Positions 36,512-47,860 of a stretch of DNA of 64,000 nucleotides are shown piece by piece. Source of the DNA: Ceratobasidium sp. AG-K. Its lineage: Eukaryota > Basidiomycota > Agaricomycetes > Cantharellales > Ceratobasidiaceae. Both the position numbers and the translations under genes were made by a program. The stretch is taken from positions 2,418,001-2,482,000 of the forward strand of contig JAWNGF010000002.1 of the NCBI GenBank assembly GCA_037039685.1, in the 5' to 3' direction. Below the pieces are notes generated by a model, which was not told the origin of the DNA, did no database searches, and was given only the letters and a program-made list of their open reading frames with translations. How positions within the stretch are numbered: position 1 is the stretch's first letter; every line of letters starts with the position of its first letter.

Positions 36512-38333
36512 GCCTTCGCCCCCGATTGTGATAGAAATCTGGCAATCTGCATAAAATCGACTTGAATAAATTCCCCGCAATGCACGATAGGTTGAAATGG
36601 AAGCTAGAAGTTTCTCCGTGATCCGTCAGTGCGCTAGAGTTGCTCGGAGTGATGACAAGACCGTCGATCTCCCAAAGAGGGCATGCAAGTCCGGAATTCA
36701 CATTTAACATACAGCCACCGGACAACAAGAAATCCACCGGCACAAGAGTCTATCCCTTGATATCATCACCCCTACCCAAGCCGCGTTTGGTACAACGGAG
36801 ACCCACCTCCGAACCTCAAGGGAAAGTTTCTCCGGGCCAAGCGGACATACATACACGACTCTTGTGAAACCACGTCAAGTTGAAAGCGGAACAGCACGAA
36901 TGAGTGGGTGCAATTTAGTTGAAGGTATATTTAGGTACCTGGGTGGCTCAAGAAGGATATGATAACGCTGACCGATGATGGATTTGATTGAGTCCTAAAT
37001 ATATTGGTGTGTTGTAATACAAGCCCCCAAGACATCCACCATACGGTATGGATTGTATGTGGCCCATTTAACCTTGTGGTGATACGAGTATATGCGTTAT
37101 TATTCACAGACGAACACGTATGCTGCGATTCTGCGAGTTTGATCGGAAGCAGCCAGAATCGTATGGCCCACGCTGGCAAATAATGCGCGCAAACTCCCGT
37201 GCCTGCCCTTTTGGATAGAGGGATACATTCACAGGAGTTGAGGTCCTTCTGCAGAGTAAACTTTTACACTTTATGCCCTTCGCCGGGTGTTCAGGGAATG
37301 TTCGGTGAGAATACGGAGTAATTCTATGCTTGTTTCCTTGCGGAGAAATTGGAGCGTGCTGGGCACAACTGACGCACGCGACAAACCGACGTCCCCGCGC
37401 ATTCGCTTAATGATGCATTTCGAGGTTCTGTCGTTGTCTTGTGGTATGGGATTTGGGGTGCTGCGGATGGACTACGCGATAAGATGCGGTTGGTATTTGG
37501 GCTGAAATGATCGCTGTGATCGGTGCCACGCGAGGGGGACCCCGGCTGATGGGGTCATCATGATGAGCGAATTCTGGACCTGACCTAAATTGACAGAATC
37601 ATGTGCGACATCCAGCACACGCCTCCCGGGATTATCGCGAGTCGACGCAGAATGTTCGGCCGGTTCGCGTCGATATAAGAGGACCTTGGCGCATTCGCCT
37701 CCCGCGAATACCGCCATCTGCAAGTTGGACGGCGACGAATACACTAGCTTGAGAGCATATGGGGACCGCCAGCAGCCCTATCAGAAAGATCAAAATCGCC
37801 AATAGCACCCAATCTACCGGCCACTTCCGAATTTAGCTCCCAGGTAGGACACACACATGGTGCCATGATTGCATCCATATGCTCACAACACTTATTTTGG
37901 ACTCTCAGTTGTTCGACGTCGACTAGATACCCCTCTGACCGACTCGATACCAACTCTGATTGTGCCCCCGACATTTCCGAGGGCGCAGGCGGTGTAGACA
38001 TAGGTAGGTAACTATTCGAATTCACCCCTAGAGGATTCCTTAGCCCGGTGATGCTTCGCAGAATATCTCGTTGACAGCCTTTCCACAGATCAAAGCCTAG
38101 ACAACATACCCGTTTATTCAAAAACCCACTCGCTAGGGTCGTTCTTAGACTTTCCCCCCACCTTCAAAACGCAATGTGTGAGTCAGTAGCTCTAGTCGAG
38201 GCGACATGTTGACCAATGTACCATAGCATTCACTCACATGGGTGCCGTGGCCGGAATGGCGGTTAGTAGTCTAAATTGCGAGCCAGCAATCTTATTGATT
38301 CCGGTTTAGAGCCCCGATTCGTCGAGCTCCCAA
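36512..38333. other. Intergenic, 1.8 kb
   Basis: No gene recognised. The longest open frame (37744-38121, minus, 125 codons, Cys-containing) has no family resemblance and no splice context, so I leave it unannotated. Confidence 0.35.
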
Positions 38334-40340
38334 ATGTACCGCCGTGGAGTGCTCATCCACTGTCCTCCCGAATACTCTGTCGACATTGTTCCCCCAGTGA
38401 AAGAAGGATCCTCATGGCATTATGCATTGCGCGTCAAGCCGCTCATGGGCCTTGCATCGCCCATCGACGGTCCTCCAGAGGACGCCAAGGCGAGACGTAT
38501 CAAGGGATATGAAATTCACCGAAAATGGGAAGATTGTCTCGACTTGCAGAGGCTGCTAGAGAAGGAATATACGGCGGTTGCCAAGGCACGCAAGGGCGGG
38601 AAGAAGATCTATGGCGGGCGGCCTGAACGAGCGGCTTCGTTTGACTCGCTCCCCACCGGGCCGGACCCCAAGACGATCCCGACCGACATTCATGCGTTTA
38701 TCCCTCGCCTTGCCGCTAAATCCTCGTTATTCCGTGGCGCATCGGGAAGTGCCTTGGTTCAACAACGCTCGGAAGAGTTCAATGAGTTTATCAGTGCGTT
38801 GTTTGCGCCTGGTGTACCCGTTCTGGTCGATGAAGTCCGGCAAACTCCATCGGTGCGAGAGTGGTTTGGATTTTGGCGGAGGGACCGTGATTCGATGCGT
38901 AGGCGAGACGGAGACCGGGCGAGTATCGCACCGAGCACCCGGAGACTGTCGATCGCGTCCGACGCACCACCTCTTCCGCCCAACTCGACTTCGCCATTTA
39001 CCTCGTCCCCACTCGCACAAACGTCGTACGAATCCAGCCCGATTTCCAGCAAGGAAGAACCCCGACAATCGTGCGATACCACATATGGAGATTTGGCCTC
39101 GGCGCTCGATACCTTTCCCATGCCCCCAACGCCCTTGGACGGCCCGGTCATGCTCGAACCCTCGCCCAAAGCGTCGACGCAGCCCATGCCTAGTACGGGA
39201 TTTGTACCGATCGTCCAGCGCCGTTTGGGGGTGGTGCGGAACGATGCGGCCCGGAACGCTGCTTTCCGGAACGCCCAGTTTTTCAGCCATCCGCCGACGT
39301 CGCCGCTCCCGCCCTTGCCTAATTCTGTTCCTACGTCCGACTATGAGTACGAGAGCGATCGAGCGCGGAGGCCGGATGGACGTCCTCGTCGGGCGACGTC
39401 GCCGTCCATGTCGAGTGCACCAACGAGCTTGGCTCCGACGCGTTCGACTTCTCCGCGGTCGTCCCGGACGTCAGAATGGAGCATGTCGGCCATGGCCCAA
39501 GCTCTCGGCCTATCCATCGACGAACCAGAGCCCATCCCTGCCCCCGTTCCCACAGACGAACAATCCGAAATCGAATACGCACGCAAAGCATCCCTCTCCT
39601 CGCTCTCGTCCACATCCTCCAAACGTCCCCCACCCATCCCTCCCCGCTCGAGCCTCAGACGCTCCCAATCTTCAGGCGCACACATCCAGAAACAAGAGCG
39701 CCCGATCCCCACCGTCGTATATGACGAACACGAACCCGAGTTTGAGATTACACACTCGGTGATCAACTGTTACTTTGAAGACAACCGCGCGTCGATGCTC
39801 TCTTCCGCCGTCTCGTCCAATTCGGGGTCGAGCGTGCGGAGGAGCATGACGCCGAGTATCGCTTCGGCGTATTCGACCACGTCCTCGGTCGGCTCGGCGG
39901 GCGTCCCTTCAACGCCTCTCACCGCGATCCCAGCCCACGAAATCGTGCTCAAGGCCGCGTGTCCGGTAGGAGACAGTATCGTCATTGCCCGTATCCCGCG
40001 CGCGCTCCCGCTCGAAGCCGTCCGCTCGGTCCTCGCGACCAAGTTTCGCCAAGCGGCCGGTGTGCAGCTCGATTTGCTCGAACATGGGTTTGTGCTCGGG
40101 TATTTGAGTGCGCCGGTTCGTCCTTCGAGGCCTGGGACGGGTGGGAGACCGGTTACGCCTGCCAGATCAAGTGCGCGTCCGCCGGCGGGACGGACCCGGT
40201 CGTCGAGTCTGTCGTCCATGGCCGCGTGCGCGGACCCGACTCACTTGACGCTGATCGTCACCCAACGTGATTGGGAAAATGCCGTGGCCAAGCACGGCGA
40301 GAAGATGACCGTGCGCGTCTTGCTCGCCGGAAGCGATTAG
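38334..40340 (+). CDS. PX- and PB1-domain protein, Bem1-related without SH3
   Basis: A single 668-codon exon. Residues about 15-190 read as a PX phosphoinositide-binding domain: WHYALRVKP, a KGYEIHRKWEDCLDLQRLLE helix start, FIPRLAAKSSLF, then QQRSEEFNEFISALF and VREWFGFWRR. The middle 300 residues are Ser/Pro-rich, with a polyproline patch (RPPPIPPRSSLRRSQSS). The last 110 residues look like a PB1 domain: EIVLKAACPVGDSIVIARIP, LEAVRSVLATKFRQAAG, THLTLIVTQRDWENAVAKHG. The PX-PB1 order is that of Bem1/Scd2 polarity scaffolds, but no SH3 domain is seen upstream. An upstream exon carrying SH3 domains cannot be fully excluded, although the region before the ATG shows none. Confidence 0.7.
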   Translation: MYRRGVLIHCPPEYSVDIVPPVKEGSSWHYALRVKPLMGLASPIDGPPEDAKARRIKGYEIHRKWEDCLDLQRLLEKEYTAVAKARKGGKKIYGGRPERAASFDSLPTGPDPKTIPTDIHAFIPRLAAKSSLFRGASGSALVQQRSEEFNEFISALFAPGVPVLVDEVRQTPSVREWFGFWRRDRDSMRRRDGDRASIAPSTRRLSIASDAPPLPPNSTSPFTSSPLAQTSYESSPISSKEEPRQSCDTTYGDLASALDTFPMPPTPLDGPVMLEPSPKASTQPMPSTGFVPIVQRRLGVVRNDAARNAAFRNAQFFSHPPTSPLPPLPNSVPTSDYEYESDRARRPDGRPRRATSPSMSSAPTSLAPTRSTSPRSSRTSEWSMSAMAQALGLSIDEPEPIPAPVPTDEQSEIEYARKASLSSLSSTSSKRPPPIPPRSSLRRSQSSGAHIQKQERPIPTVVYDEHEPEFEITHSVINCYFEDNRASMLSSAVSSNSGSSVRRSMTPSIASAYSTTSSVGSAGVPSTPLTAIPAHEIVLKAACPVGDSIVIARIPRALPLEAVRSVLATKFRQAAGVQLDLLEHGFVLGYLSAPVRPSRPGTGGRPVTPARSSARPPAGRTRSSSLSSMAACADPTHLTLIVTQRDWENAVAKHGEKMTVRVLLAGSD

Positions 40341-40708
40341 AAAAAAATATCGTCTGTTTTATTTATGTCTTGGGCCTGTGTTTCTAGTCTACGTCTTTGG
40401 ACGCTCTGTCGCTCCTTTCTCTCTCTCCTCGGACATCACTCGTTGTCTTTTTTGGATTATTATTCCTGTTGTTTGTATGCGCCTGTCCTATGTTTTCAAT
40501 ACCTGTACTCTCTGGCATACGTATTCTAGGAATGTGGAATCTCACTCGGTTAAATTAACGAATATCCATTATCATAAAAAACCTCCATCGACAAGAATCA
40601 ATAATGTGCGGTAAGATCAACCAAGCAAGATCGTGCAAGTGCAAGGTGTATGAAAGAACGGGGGTATCACGAGAACCAAAAGAGATAAAAACGAAGGTGG
40701 GAGGGCAT
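40341..40708. other. Convergent intergenic region
   Basis: About 370 T-rich bases between two convergent genes, likely both 3' UTRs. No gene seen. Confidence 0.4.
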
Positions 40709-42448
40709 CTACTCGTCCTCGGTCGTGGACTTGACGGCGACGGCGGGCTTGGCCTCGTCCTCGGTCGAATGGACGTGAGCGCCGCCGACAATGCCGTCAC
40801 CAGCCTTGTCGAGGTCCTCGATAGGGGTGCCGACGACCTCGTCAGCAGTCTCGGCAGGGGTTTCAGGCTCGGGGGTAGCAGGGGCTTCGGGAGTAGGTGC
40901 CTCGGGTTCAGCTTCCGGTTCGGGAGTGATGGGGGCTTCGGGCTCAGCTTCAGGTTCGGGGGTAGCGACTTCAGGTTCAGACTCTTGTTCCAACACGGCC
41001 TCGGGCTCGAGCTCAGACGGGGCTGTCTCGGGGGTTTCCTGTGCGACTTCTTCCTCGTCGCCAGGAACAACCTCGTGCTCGTCAAGTTCGGGCACAACGT
41101 CCTTTACTACCTCGGACTCTTCCTTTACCTCGGACTCTTCCTCCGCGGTCGCGCCGTTCTCGGCCTCGACCTCGACGGGTTCTCCCACGCTAGATCCCTC
41201 AGTTACAGCTGCCTCTTCGGGTGTGGCAGCTTCGGTAGCAGCAGCCTCGACTTCAATTGTAGCAACCTCTTCAACAGGGGTAGCAGCCTTTTCGAGAACG
41301 GCTTCGACCTCTTCGGTAGGAACAGCGACGTCATCGGCAGCCGAAGTCGGTGCGTCTTCGGTCGATCCAACTTGCGCCACCGCCACTGCTGCCGCACCTG
41401 CACCAACTACGGCAGCTCCCTTGACGGCCTTGCTAGCTCCGGTGGCGCCGATCCGAGGCTTGGTTGTTCCAGTGCCAGGGCGAGGAGGAAGAGCGGCCTT
41501 GCGAGGGGTGGCGGTTGCGGGTTTAGTAGTCGTGGTCGAGGGCTTGGCAGGCGCCTTGGACGACGAAGCCGCGGTGGGTTTGGTGACTGCAGGCCGGGTG
41601 GTAGCACTAGCCGGTCGCGTCGCAGGCTTGGGCGAAGTTGTAGTAGCAGCAGCGGCGCGTTTGGCAGGTCCGGCCGCAGAAGGCGCAGCAGTTGCTCGAA
41701 CAGCCGGACGCGATCTGGCGAGCGAAGAGGCGGTTGCACCGGCCGGGGTCTTTGCGCGCGATGCAGCCGAGGGTGTTGCACCCCGCACCGGCGTCCGTGC
41801 ACCGGTCGATGGCGGCTTCGAGTCGCTCGCAGTCGACACAGGCGCCTTGGTGACTTTGGGCACCGATGGCTTGACGGGGGCAATTCTCGAACGCGTCGGA
41901 GGCGCCGTGGAGCCCGTCGCTGCAGGTTTGGTGCTCGTCTTTTTGGCAGCGGTCGTCGCAGCCGGAGCAGGTCGGCCACGCACAGACGACGCTGGAGTGC
42001 GTGCTTTCGAGGGGGTCTTGGCAGGTGTTGGAGCCGGGGCAGGAACATCGTTGACAGCCGGAGCGGGTTCAGTCGCAGGTTCTGGCTCGGGTTGGGGATC
42101 TGACGTCAGCCGCGGAATGGCAGGCCCATCCGGCGCAGACGTGGCGGCAGGAGGCAGAGACACGACGGGCACCGACGCACCCGCATCCGCCTCTTCCGTC
42201 GCAAGCGTTGCCGAACGCGACGGGGGCGTCTGTCGGAGGTTTGCAACAGACGACCGGGGCGTGAGTTTGCTGGGCGACGTAGGAACCGGTTGGGTGCTCT
42301 GTCGTCGTGGTTGCGCCTTGAGCGACTCGCGCCGGTTCTGGTTTTCAAACTTGGCGAGCAGTGTCTTGACAGACGGTGCTGGGCGTTCGTTGGGGAGTGG
42401 CACTGCGACGAGTTAGCTTGCGTTCCAATGCTCTACGAGGTACTTACT
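40709..42448 (-). CDS. Unknown acidic Ala/Pro/Glu-rich protein; start codon split by an intron
   Basis: A 564-residue protein of strong compositional bias. The first 25 residues are conserved-looking (PLPNERPAPSVKTLLAKFEN), followed by a basic Ser/Thr/Pro/Ala/Lys-rich half, a short hydrophobic Gly/Ala/Val stretch (VKGAAVVGAGAAAVAVAQVG), and a C-terminal half dominated by Glu with repeats of the type EPEAEPEAP. No catalytic domain is seen. The main exon is 40709-42402. No ATG lies at its start, but an intron 42403-42447 (donor GTAAGT, acceptor CGCAG) joins the single base A at 42448 to TG at 42401-42402, creating ATG-CCA-CTC. A long opposite-strand frame is a compositional shadow. Confidence 0.65.
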
Positions 42449-42929
42449 GGCTTAGTGGTGGTTGAAGACGCGACTGATCTGCGCTTTAATATTCCTTACA
42501 AGTGCCACGTTGTCGGCCGAGTCTTAACTCCGATCCTGGTCAGCATCGTTCGATTGTATTTCCAATTTCTCATTCGCGCTGGAAATTGGTTGGGAGGGGT
42601 AACCAATGGCAAGTACCTCTATATATGTGTAGACCCCGCATATATCGGCTGCACTCGCCATACTACTTGGAGCGCACTCCATGTTATTATATCCCGGTTT
42701 TAGATCAGCCTAACGAGTAGATTGATTACGAGGCAAGTAGCCCGAAATACCCAGACCTGTGTCGTTGCTCCTGGTTTCGTCCACTCCCATATCCCCTAAT
42801 GTTCTGTGAACGAGAGAGATCCGGTTCGTTATTACAGGGAAGTATGAATCATATAAGTTCTGCCGCATTGGTCGGTAATTCATCCTACGCGTGTATTAGT
42901 TTATATTATTGGCATCCATGAAGAACTTA
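42449..42929. other. Intergenic, 480 bases
   Basis: 5' UTR and promoter side of the acidic protein gene. Nothing else recognised. Confidence 0.35.
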
Positions 42930-43400
42930 CAATCAGGGCAGAATAGAACTGCTCGATATCACGAAGGATGCGAACTTCATTGGCTGTGACGAAACGATCA
43001 AAACAATCATGTTCTCGATAAGCAAGTGCAGAACGCATACACCTACATGGATTGCCGTGCCCTTGCGTCCAAAACGCCCCGAAAACCCAATGCAATGGAT
43101 GTAGCTCTCGCAGTTGCTGGACGCGAAAATTAGGAGACAATCAGGCGCAATGGTTGTTACCTGCAAAGGAATGTCGTAGTTGACGACTAGTGAAACTTGT
43201 GGTACGTCGATGCCTCTCGACCACGATTCAGGGGCAATCAAGACACGACTGAGCAGGGCTATTAATTCAAGTAGCCCGTGCGCTGGCTCTGCTCAGCTAG
43301 AGCCGTTGCGGAACTCTTGCGCGACAGTATCGCGCTCTTCTTGCACCATGTTTCTATGTTGGTTACGCTCTGTTAGTGTGCGACAAGGTTGGTACACTAT
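42930..43400 (-). pseudogene. eIF4A/FAL1-like DEAD-box helicase remnant
   Basis: Reverse-strand text matches the C-terminal RecA domain of eIF4A-type RNA helicases: LTERN..NMVQEERDTVAQEFRNGS, then [46 protein letters not shown] and [21 protein letters not shown]. Motif V (here [16 protein letters not shown], usually ARGIDVQQVSLVINYD) and motif VI (here [13 protein letters not shown], usually [13 protein letters not shown]) carry changes. The two Arg-to-other changes in motif VI (HRIGR to HCIGF) should abolish ATPase coupling. The N-terminal two thirds, including the DEAD box, are missing, and in-frame stops lie between the first two blocks. It is a truncated, decayed copy. Confidence 0.7.
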
Positions 43401-44135
43401 ATGCGCCCACTGTGGAAGCCACAGCGAAGTTGGCCGCACCCCGTGCTCTAGAAGGATGAGCTCGAGATTATTTAGGTTCGGCCTTGTGGCCCAGCAGGGG
43501 ATGTAGAGCTTCGCCAGTGGGTTTAGTTCCTAGTTTGATCACATTAGAGGTCGAGGGCTCAAACTTAGCAGGCAGCGGTGGCCGTAGTCCTGGTGGTGGC
43601 CGGTCGATTCTTCCCAGGGTTTTTAGTGCTAGAGCTCGAGGTCTCGGTCCTAATAGGTGTTCGTGCTTCCGTGGATGAAGGGTCAGGATCGCAAGTAGCA
43701 GGCGCGAATGGCTTTAGTGGAGTCGCAGGTGGGGGCGCTTCGAAGGTTTCTGAAGGCCTTGGAGCAGAGCCAGATGCTGGACGAGTCGACGCGGATTGGA
43801 TAGGATGTTGTGCTTTGCTCACCTTTAGTCTGCGACTCCTGGGTGGAGCGAATCAAGTGTTGACTTTGGGCTATGCGTTAACGGACACTTGAGTTGAAGC
43901 TGGGTCGGGAGCACCATTGGAGACTGGTGGTGGCGTAGAATCACTAGTTTGTGGCACTTTAACTAGTTAGTTTCTTATCTGGCTGTCCCTCCCACTCACT
44001 GGCTGAGCGAGTGGTGCAAATGATATGGTATGGTCTTTACCACCCGATCGGCGCTAAGCCTTCCACCGACATTGGTCAGCACTCACCATACACTGATTTC
44101 CAAATTCTCCCTAGCGCGGTCAAGTTTCCCATCAT
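43401..44135. other. Intergenic, MIC60 promoter side
   Basis: About 730 bases. The minus strand from about 44030 to 43565 has a Pro/Ser/Thr-rich open frame with a possible intron (STPPPVSNGAPDPAS, later SASTRPASGSAPRPSETF), which might be a fragment of an unknown disordered protein. No start or family can be given. Confidence 0.3.
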
Positions 44136-46441
44136 ATGTATCGGCGGCGAGTCTTGCTCGGTGCTCGGGGCGGCACTCCTGTCGTGCGTGTCCAGCGGAC
44201 TCGACTTGTCAAGGCAAGCATAAGTTATCAAGCTTCAATTCATACGCATTGATTTCGGCTACTCTGGGCTTAGGGATACGCAACTGAGATCCCTCCAAGC
44301 GCGACTGGTACTCTGCCCCCTCCTCCCCCTCCCAAAAAGAAGAGAGGCTTCTTCCGCCGTACGCTACTCTACACTTCGGTATTTGCCGGTACATTCTACG
44401 GAGGTAGCACCCTTGTCGCCCTCAAGAGCGACCGCTATCATGACTTTTTCGTAGAAAGCGTTCCAGGTGGTACGTCATTCTCATTTCGTCACTCTATGCA
44501 TGCATTCACACACATATATTACCTCAGGCGAGGCCCTTATGGAGATTGCGACTGAGCAGGGGTGGGACAAGGTCCCCATCTCATCCATTCCTCAAAAGAC
44601 GATCGACGCGACCAAGGATACTTACCATAAACTCGAGTCGACCGTCAACAGCGTCATTGGATCTTCGTCCTCTGAGAAAGGCTCCGACCAACCGTCGTTC
44701 GCGAACCAGGTCAAGGACCGTGCACGCCGCGCCGGAGCAGCCATTATCACGAAGGTCGAACGCAACCCGAGTGCACCCGATTTCTCACAGGTCGGCAAGA
44801 CCGTCCAGGGCAAGGCGTTCCAATTCTCTGAAGGGGTCTCCGAGTTGGCCAAGGAGGTTGAATCGGCTCTCCGAGGGGTTCACAAGCCGTCGGACATTGG
44901 CAAGGCTATTGAACGGGCAGCTGGGGCTGGTGAGAAGAAGACCCCTGTTCCTACGTCTCCCGATGCTGCACGCCCGAGAGATGTCGAAGCTATTCCACCC
45001 CCATACGATGCCGAGTGGGTTCCTCCCAAGGGTATGAAAGTTTACACTGGTCCACCGCTGCCAATCGGCTTTGAGCCTCCGCCCGGCTATGTCCTCCCTC
45101 CGACCGCCAAACCTAAAGAGCCTAAAAAGGAGGCCAAGGCCGACGTATTACCCCTTCTCGCACCCAATCTCAAGCCTGAGCTTAGCGCATCGGAGCCGGT
45201 CATTGCGCAGTTGGCGGGTACGATCGACTCGCTCGCTGCACTTGTCCAGGCGAACCCCACTGCACTCTCTGGTGCCCAGAGCGTGCTCTCTACCGCTCAG
45301 GTTGATCTTGACAAGCTCGGCGAACGTTTGAATACTGCTAAAGCCGAGGAACGAGCCAAGCTTGAGAAGCAACTCGAGGCACGAACCAAAGAGTATGAGG
45401 ACAAATTACTCGGACTCGAGATGGAATCCAAGGAGCGGCTGGACAAACAGGAGGAAGACTGGAAGGGCGTTTTCGAGGACGAAAGGCGCAAAATCATTGC
45501 TGCGTATCGCGAAAAGTTGACCAAGGAGCTTGAGACCCAAAGTGAGATCATCAACCAACGGTACGTCCTCTGTTGCTTCCCGTTTTCGAAACTGACCCCT
45601 TTCCAGCCTAAAGGAAGAGGTCATTGCTCAGGGCATCGAGCTCCAGCGCCGGTGGATTCGTGACATCAAGGTCCGCGTCGAATCCGAGCGCGGCGGACGA
45701 CTCGCCAAACTTGATGAGCTCGCGACTGGGCTGAAAAAGCTTGAACGCACGACAGCCGACAACGCAGCGTATATCGACGAAAACGTTCGTGTGCACGGAC
45801 TGTGGAGCGCTCTCCGCGCCGTCGTCCATACTGCCCTCGAGAACCCAGAGAGGACGCCGTTTAGGGATGAGTTGAGGGTCCTAAAGTCGGTCGCGACCGC
45901 ATCTGCCTCCGGTGTGACCACCCCTGAGGGCAAGGCCGCGCCGGATGCGCCTGTTCCGGACAAGACCGCGACAAAGGATACAGACCCAAACTCACTCCTT
46001 GCCGTCACGCTTGACTCGCTCCTATCGTCGCCGATCCCCGACACAGGCGTCGAACCCCGGTCGGACCTTGCAGCATGGTTCAGTACCAGCGTCGCACCCG
46101 CGGTCCGCAAGGCTGCACTAGTCCCCGACACCACGGCTGGCGTCTTGTCGCACGTCGCCTCTTGGGCGTTTGCCGGACTTCGATTCTCCCGTCCTACGTA
46201 TGGCACTCCCAGCAGCGTAAACAGCAACGGCAACGATGTCTTGAGCATTTTGTCCCGCGCCGAGTACTACCTGAGCGTGAAGAATCTGGACGCTGCGACA
46301 CGCGAGGTGAACCAGCTGACAGGATGGCCAAAACGTCTCGTCAAGGATTGGTTGGAGGCTGCGAGGAGGCGGTTGGAGGTTGAGCAGGCGTTGGATGTGG
46401 TGCAGACCCAGGCAACGTTGGCTTCGTTGCTAGTTCTGTAA
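44136..46441 (+). CDS. MIC60: MIC60 (mitofilin), MICOS core subunit
   Basis: Inner-membrane organiser of cristae junctions. Exons 44136-44213, 44274-44466, 44528-45560 and 45607-46441 join in phase. The first exon encodes an Arg-rich, acid-free presequence (MYRRRVLLGARGGTPVVRVQ) ending RLVK, then GYATEIPP. The transmembrane segment follows a basic cluster: KKKRGFFRRTL, then LYTSVFAGTFYGGSTLVAL, and YHDFFVESVP. The middle is a long coiled coil (about residues 290-430). The C-terminal mitofilin domain includes AEYYLSVKNLDAATREVNQL and GWPKRLVKDWLEAARRRLEV. The first intron starts with GCAAGC (GC-AG) and is supported by the phase of the presequence. It is convergent with the NMN adenylyltransferase gene, 104 bp apart. 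Confidence 0.92.
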
Positions 46442-46545
46442 AAAATTGTAGACTTGCGATTGATAGAATGCTTGTTTGAATTGTTTGCGCGCATACATAA
46501 AGACAAGGATGCATACAAGCGGTTTGCAAATATAAAAACCAGAGT

Positions 46546-47384
46546 TCAACTGTCCTTTTTCCAAAAATACAACTCATGCTCGCGGATATACTTTACCACA
46601 CCTGCTGGACACCACCTCTGGGCATCGTCAAGCGTCCCTCCTCGCACGCCACTCGAACTCACGTCCCTTACGTCCGGGTCCAGATCAACCAACTTGATCT
46701 TGCCCTCGTTGTAAAATGGGGCAACATAGGGCGAGGCTAAAAACTCCTTTTCTTCCTCCGAGTGCCCAACTCCTCTTCGGGCGCAGAGCATGCTTGATCC
46801 TTCTTGCCCGAAGAATATATCTAGCCGTTCGAGCATGGCGGCAGGCGAGGGATAATACCGTGGCGCAAAGACACGAATGATCGTGTCCCAGCCCATGAGG
46901 AACGTGAGTTGGACTTTATGTTTGTTTTCTGCACCGGGTTGGCATGTGCTCTCAAATCTATTGGAGACTTACCTATTTGTGATTGGAGTCGGTCCACTAA
47001 CAAAGTCGACTTGCCCACAAACGTCGGCTCATTCAACGCTCCTACAGCCACAGACCCAGGTAGCTCATCCGCCAACGCGACCATCATCTCAAGCCTCTGT
47101 GCTGGCGTAGCGTCCCCCGATTTGGGCGTTTTGTCCGCATTACCTATGGAAAGCAATAACAGCTTGGGATACGTGGGCGCAGGTTCAGAGGTGAGAGCAG
47201 CATGTCCAATCGTAGGCGGGTTAAATGACGAGTCTAGAACTGCAATGTCGAGAGAATCTGACTGGGCATCTCTGGCCGTTGACAAGTGTGGAGGAAGAGG
47301 CCAAGAGGGGTGGGTGCTATATACGAGTTCGAATCGCGAAGCTCCCGATAGGAGTCTGTTGATCGCTTGCTGGAATCTGCTCAT
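46546..47384 (-). CDS. NMN adenylyltransferase-like protein, POF1 type
   Basis: A nucleotidyltransferase-fold enzyme expected to make NAD+ from NMN and ATP. Exons (minus) 46973-47384 and 46546-46913 give 259 residues. The HIGH-type motif is DSSFNPPTIGHAAL. Further family blocks are LLLLSIGNADK, ATPAQRLEMMVALA, TFLMGWDTIIRVFAPRYYP and the C-terminal DVSSSGVRGG, then PAGVVKYIREHELY. Length and layout match fungal POF1-like proteins rather than the main NMA1/NMA2 enzymes. Start ATG at 47382-47384 is the first in frame. Confidence 0.88.
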
Positions 47385-47860
47385 GGATGTGTATACTTGG
47401 TGGTGGTCAAGGGTGGCACGTCGAGGGAAGTATTTCCGAGACCAAGCTTGATCGGCGTCGATTCTAGCTCCACTTGCGCTCGAGACTAAACCGGCGGTAC
47501 TTTTCGACGACTGTATTATTCTTCTACGTCATTAGCATCAATTTTTAGCTCGCGAAGCCCAGTTGCAGATCCAACCCAAAGGAGTAATTTTCCGTTCCAG
47601 ATCGCGCCGGCTAAAATAAAAACCAAGGTAATCCCAACCAACTCGCTACGTCACTGGGAGGCACATGATGACCTGCTGCCGGCTGACTTGATTGTGGGTG
47701 GAACAAAGGTCAAGCTAGTGTGGGATTTAGTTCATTATTCACAGCAAGTAAAATTGAGAGCGAGTGAGGCACAATAGATTACATGGCGAGAGCTGGACGG
47801 TAGGCATATTAAATAAACGAAGAGAACTCGGCCCCGAACATCTAGGCTGTATGACATATC
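47385..47860. other. Intergenic, 480 bases
   Basis: Promoter side of the NMN adenylyltransferase gene and 3' side of YPI1. Nothing else recognised. Confidence 0.4.

Noticed and set aside
40604..42416. Two long plus-strand frames (499 and 541 codons) opposite the acidic protein
   Set aside because: They are antisense readings of Ala/Pro/Glu codons. The minus frame has a sensible start, splice sites and a conserved-looking N terminus.
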